From assembly GCA_027490415.1 (NCBI GenBank), contig JAIXYD010000026.1, positions 1 to 6,278 of the forward strand: 6,278 nucleotides of DNA, read 5' to 3'. The notes beneath the pieces were generated by a model. That model did no database searches. It saw nothing but the letters and a program-made list of their open reading frames with translations, and had not been told where the DNA came from. A program made the position numbers and the translations under genes. Positions within the stretch are counted from its first letter, which is position 1. Every line of letters begins with the position of its first letter. The DNA comes from Streptomycetaceae bacterium. Its GTDB lineage: Bacteria; Actinomycetota; Actinomycetes; Nanopelagicales; Nanopelagicaceae. Positions 6,007 to 6,278 of the stretch are shown here, piece by piece.

Positions 6007-6278
6007 ATGTCGCCTCTACAGATCATCTTGGCCAGCCTGGCTTACGGAATCACCGTTATCGCGTTGGCCTTACTTACAGTGCGGGTACGCCAGCTGCTTG
6101 CGACGTATAAGAAGGCGCAGCCAGATCCCACACGAGGCAACGACAAGAGCGCTCGACTAGCGAACATGCTTAAAGAAGTTTTGGGCCATACAAAGATGCT
6201 CAACTTCACCGCTACAGGAATCGCACACTGGTTTGTAATGATTGGTTTCGGTGCACTTTTCGGAACTCTCGTCACCGC
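6007..6278 (+). CDS. Membrane-anchored (Fe-S)-binding oxidoreductase, N-terminal part (3' end outside window)
   Basis: The frame stays open from the ATG at 6007 to the right edge (90 codons). It starts MSPLQIILASLAYGITVIAL, and a first transmembrane helix spans about residues 4-25. A basic, soluble-looking loop follows (VRQLLATYKKAQPDPTRG), and the block LKEVLGHTKM...GIAHWFVMIGFGALFGTLV (about 55-89) leads into a second helix. The EVLGHTKM and GIAHWFV pattern is what I recall from the N-terminal membrane domain of actinobacterial (Fe-S)-binding proteins related to heterodisulfide reductase subunits, such as Rv0338c of M. tuberculosis. In those, a nitrate-reductase-gamma-like membrane part precedes 4Fe-4S and CCG domains; none of the cluster-binding part is in this window. 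No upstream in-frame ATG, GTG or TTG fits better. It is divergent from dnaK, so its promoter shares the 5808-6006 region. Electron donor and acceptor are unknown. Confidence 0.72.
   Translation, partial: MSPLQIILASLAYGITVIALALLTVRVRQLLATYKKAQPDPTRGNDKSARLANMLKEVLGHTKMLNFTATGIAHWFVMIGFGALFGTLVT

Noticed and set aside
6042..6275. Open frame on the - strand near the right edge
   Set aside because: The + strand frame from 6007 has membrane helices and recognisable GHTKM and AHWFV blocks, so the minus frame is a shadow.
1..6278. CRISPR array, insertion sequence, prophage, tRNA or rRNA
   Set aside because: No spaced direct repeats, transposase-like frames or structural RNA signatures were seen; nearly all bases fall in recognised genes or the dnaK control region.

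Overview
The window looks like chromosomal DNA from an actinobacterium of moderate GC. The main reason is the gene order dnaK-grpE-dnaJ-hspR with HspR-type operators (HAIR) in front of dnaK, an arrangement typical of Actinomycetota. Much of the window sits near 40-50% GC by eye, low for that phylum. Together with compact, overlapping genes this would suit a streamlined aquatic lineage such as the Nanopelagicales (acI). The lineage is an inference; the sequence has no marker gene that settles it.

Layout. Positions 1-2174 (+ strand) hold the 3' part of a DUF1800 gene and a complete DUF1501 gene with a twin-arginine signal peptide. The two overlap by an ATGA and probably form one exported, functionally uncharacterised pair. 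Positions 2171-5807 (- strand) hold the heat-shock operon, read from right to left as dnaK, grpE, dnaJ, hspR. Its junctions are very tight: a TAATG between dnaK and grpE, 3 bp between grpE and dnaJ, and an ATGA between dnaJ and hspR. The DUF1501 and hspR genes converge and share a TTAA as their stop codons, and a perfect 9-bp inverted repeat sits there. Positions 5808-6006 are the divergent control region. It has a strong dnaK Shine-Dalgarno site and two tandem HAIR-like operators. From 6007 to the right edge runs the start of a membrane-anchored (Fe-S)-binding oxidoreductase gene on the + strand.

How the parts work together. DnaK, GrpE and DnaJ form the Hsp70 folding machine. HspR, the last gene of the operon, is expected to bind the HAIR sites and repress the operon, with DnaK as co-repressor. 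Unfolded protein that titrates DnaK would then relieve repression.

I see no CRISPR array, insertion sequence, tRNA or rRNA, and no clear new system. The points most worth checking are the tandem HAIR pair, a dnaK-operon DnaJ with no zinc finger, the shared-stop/hairpin junction, and a sharp GC rise inside the 5' end of dnaK.
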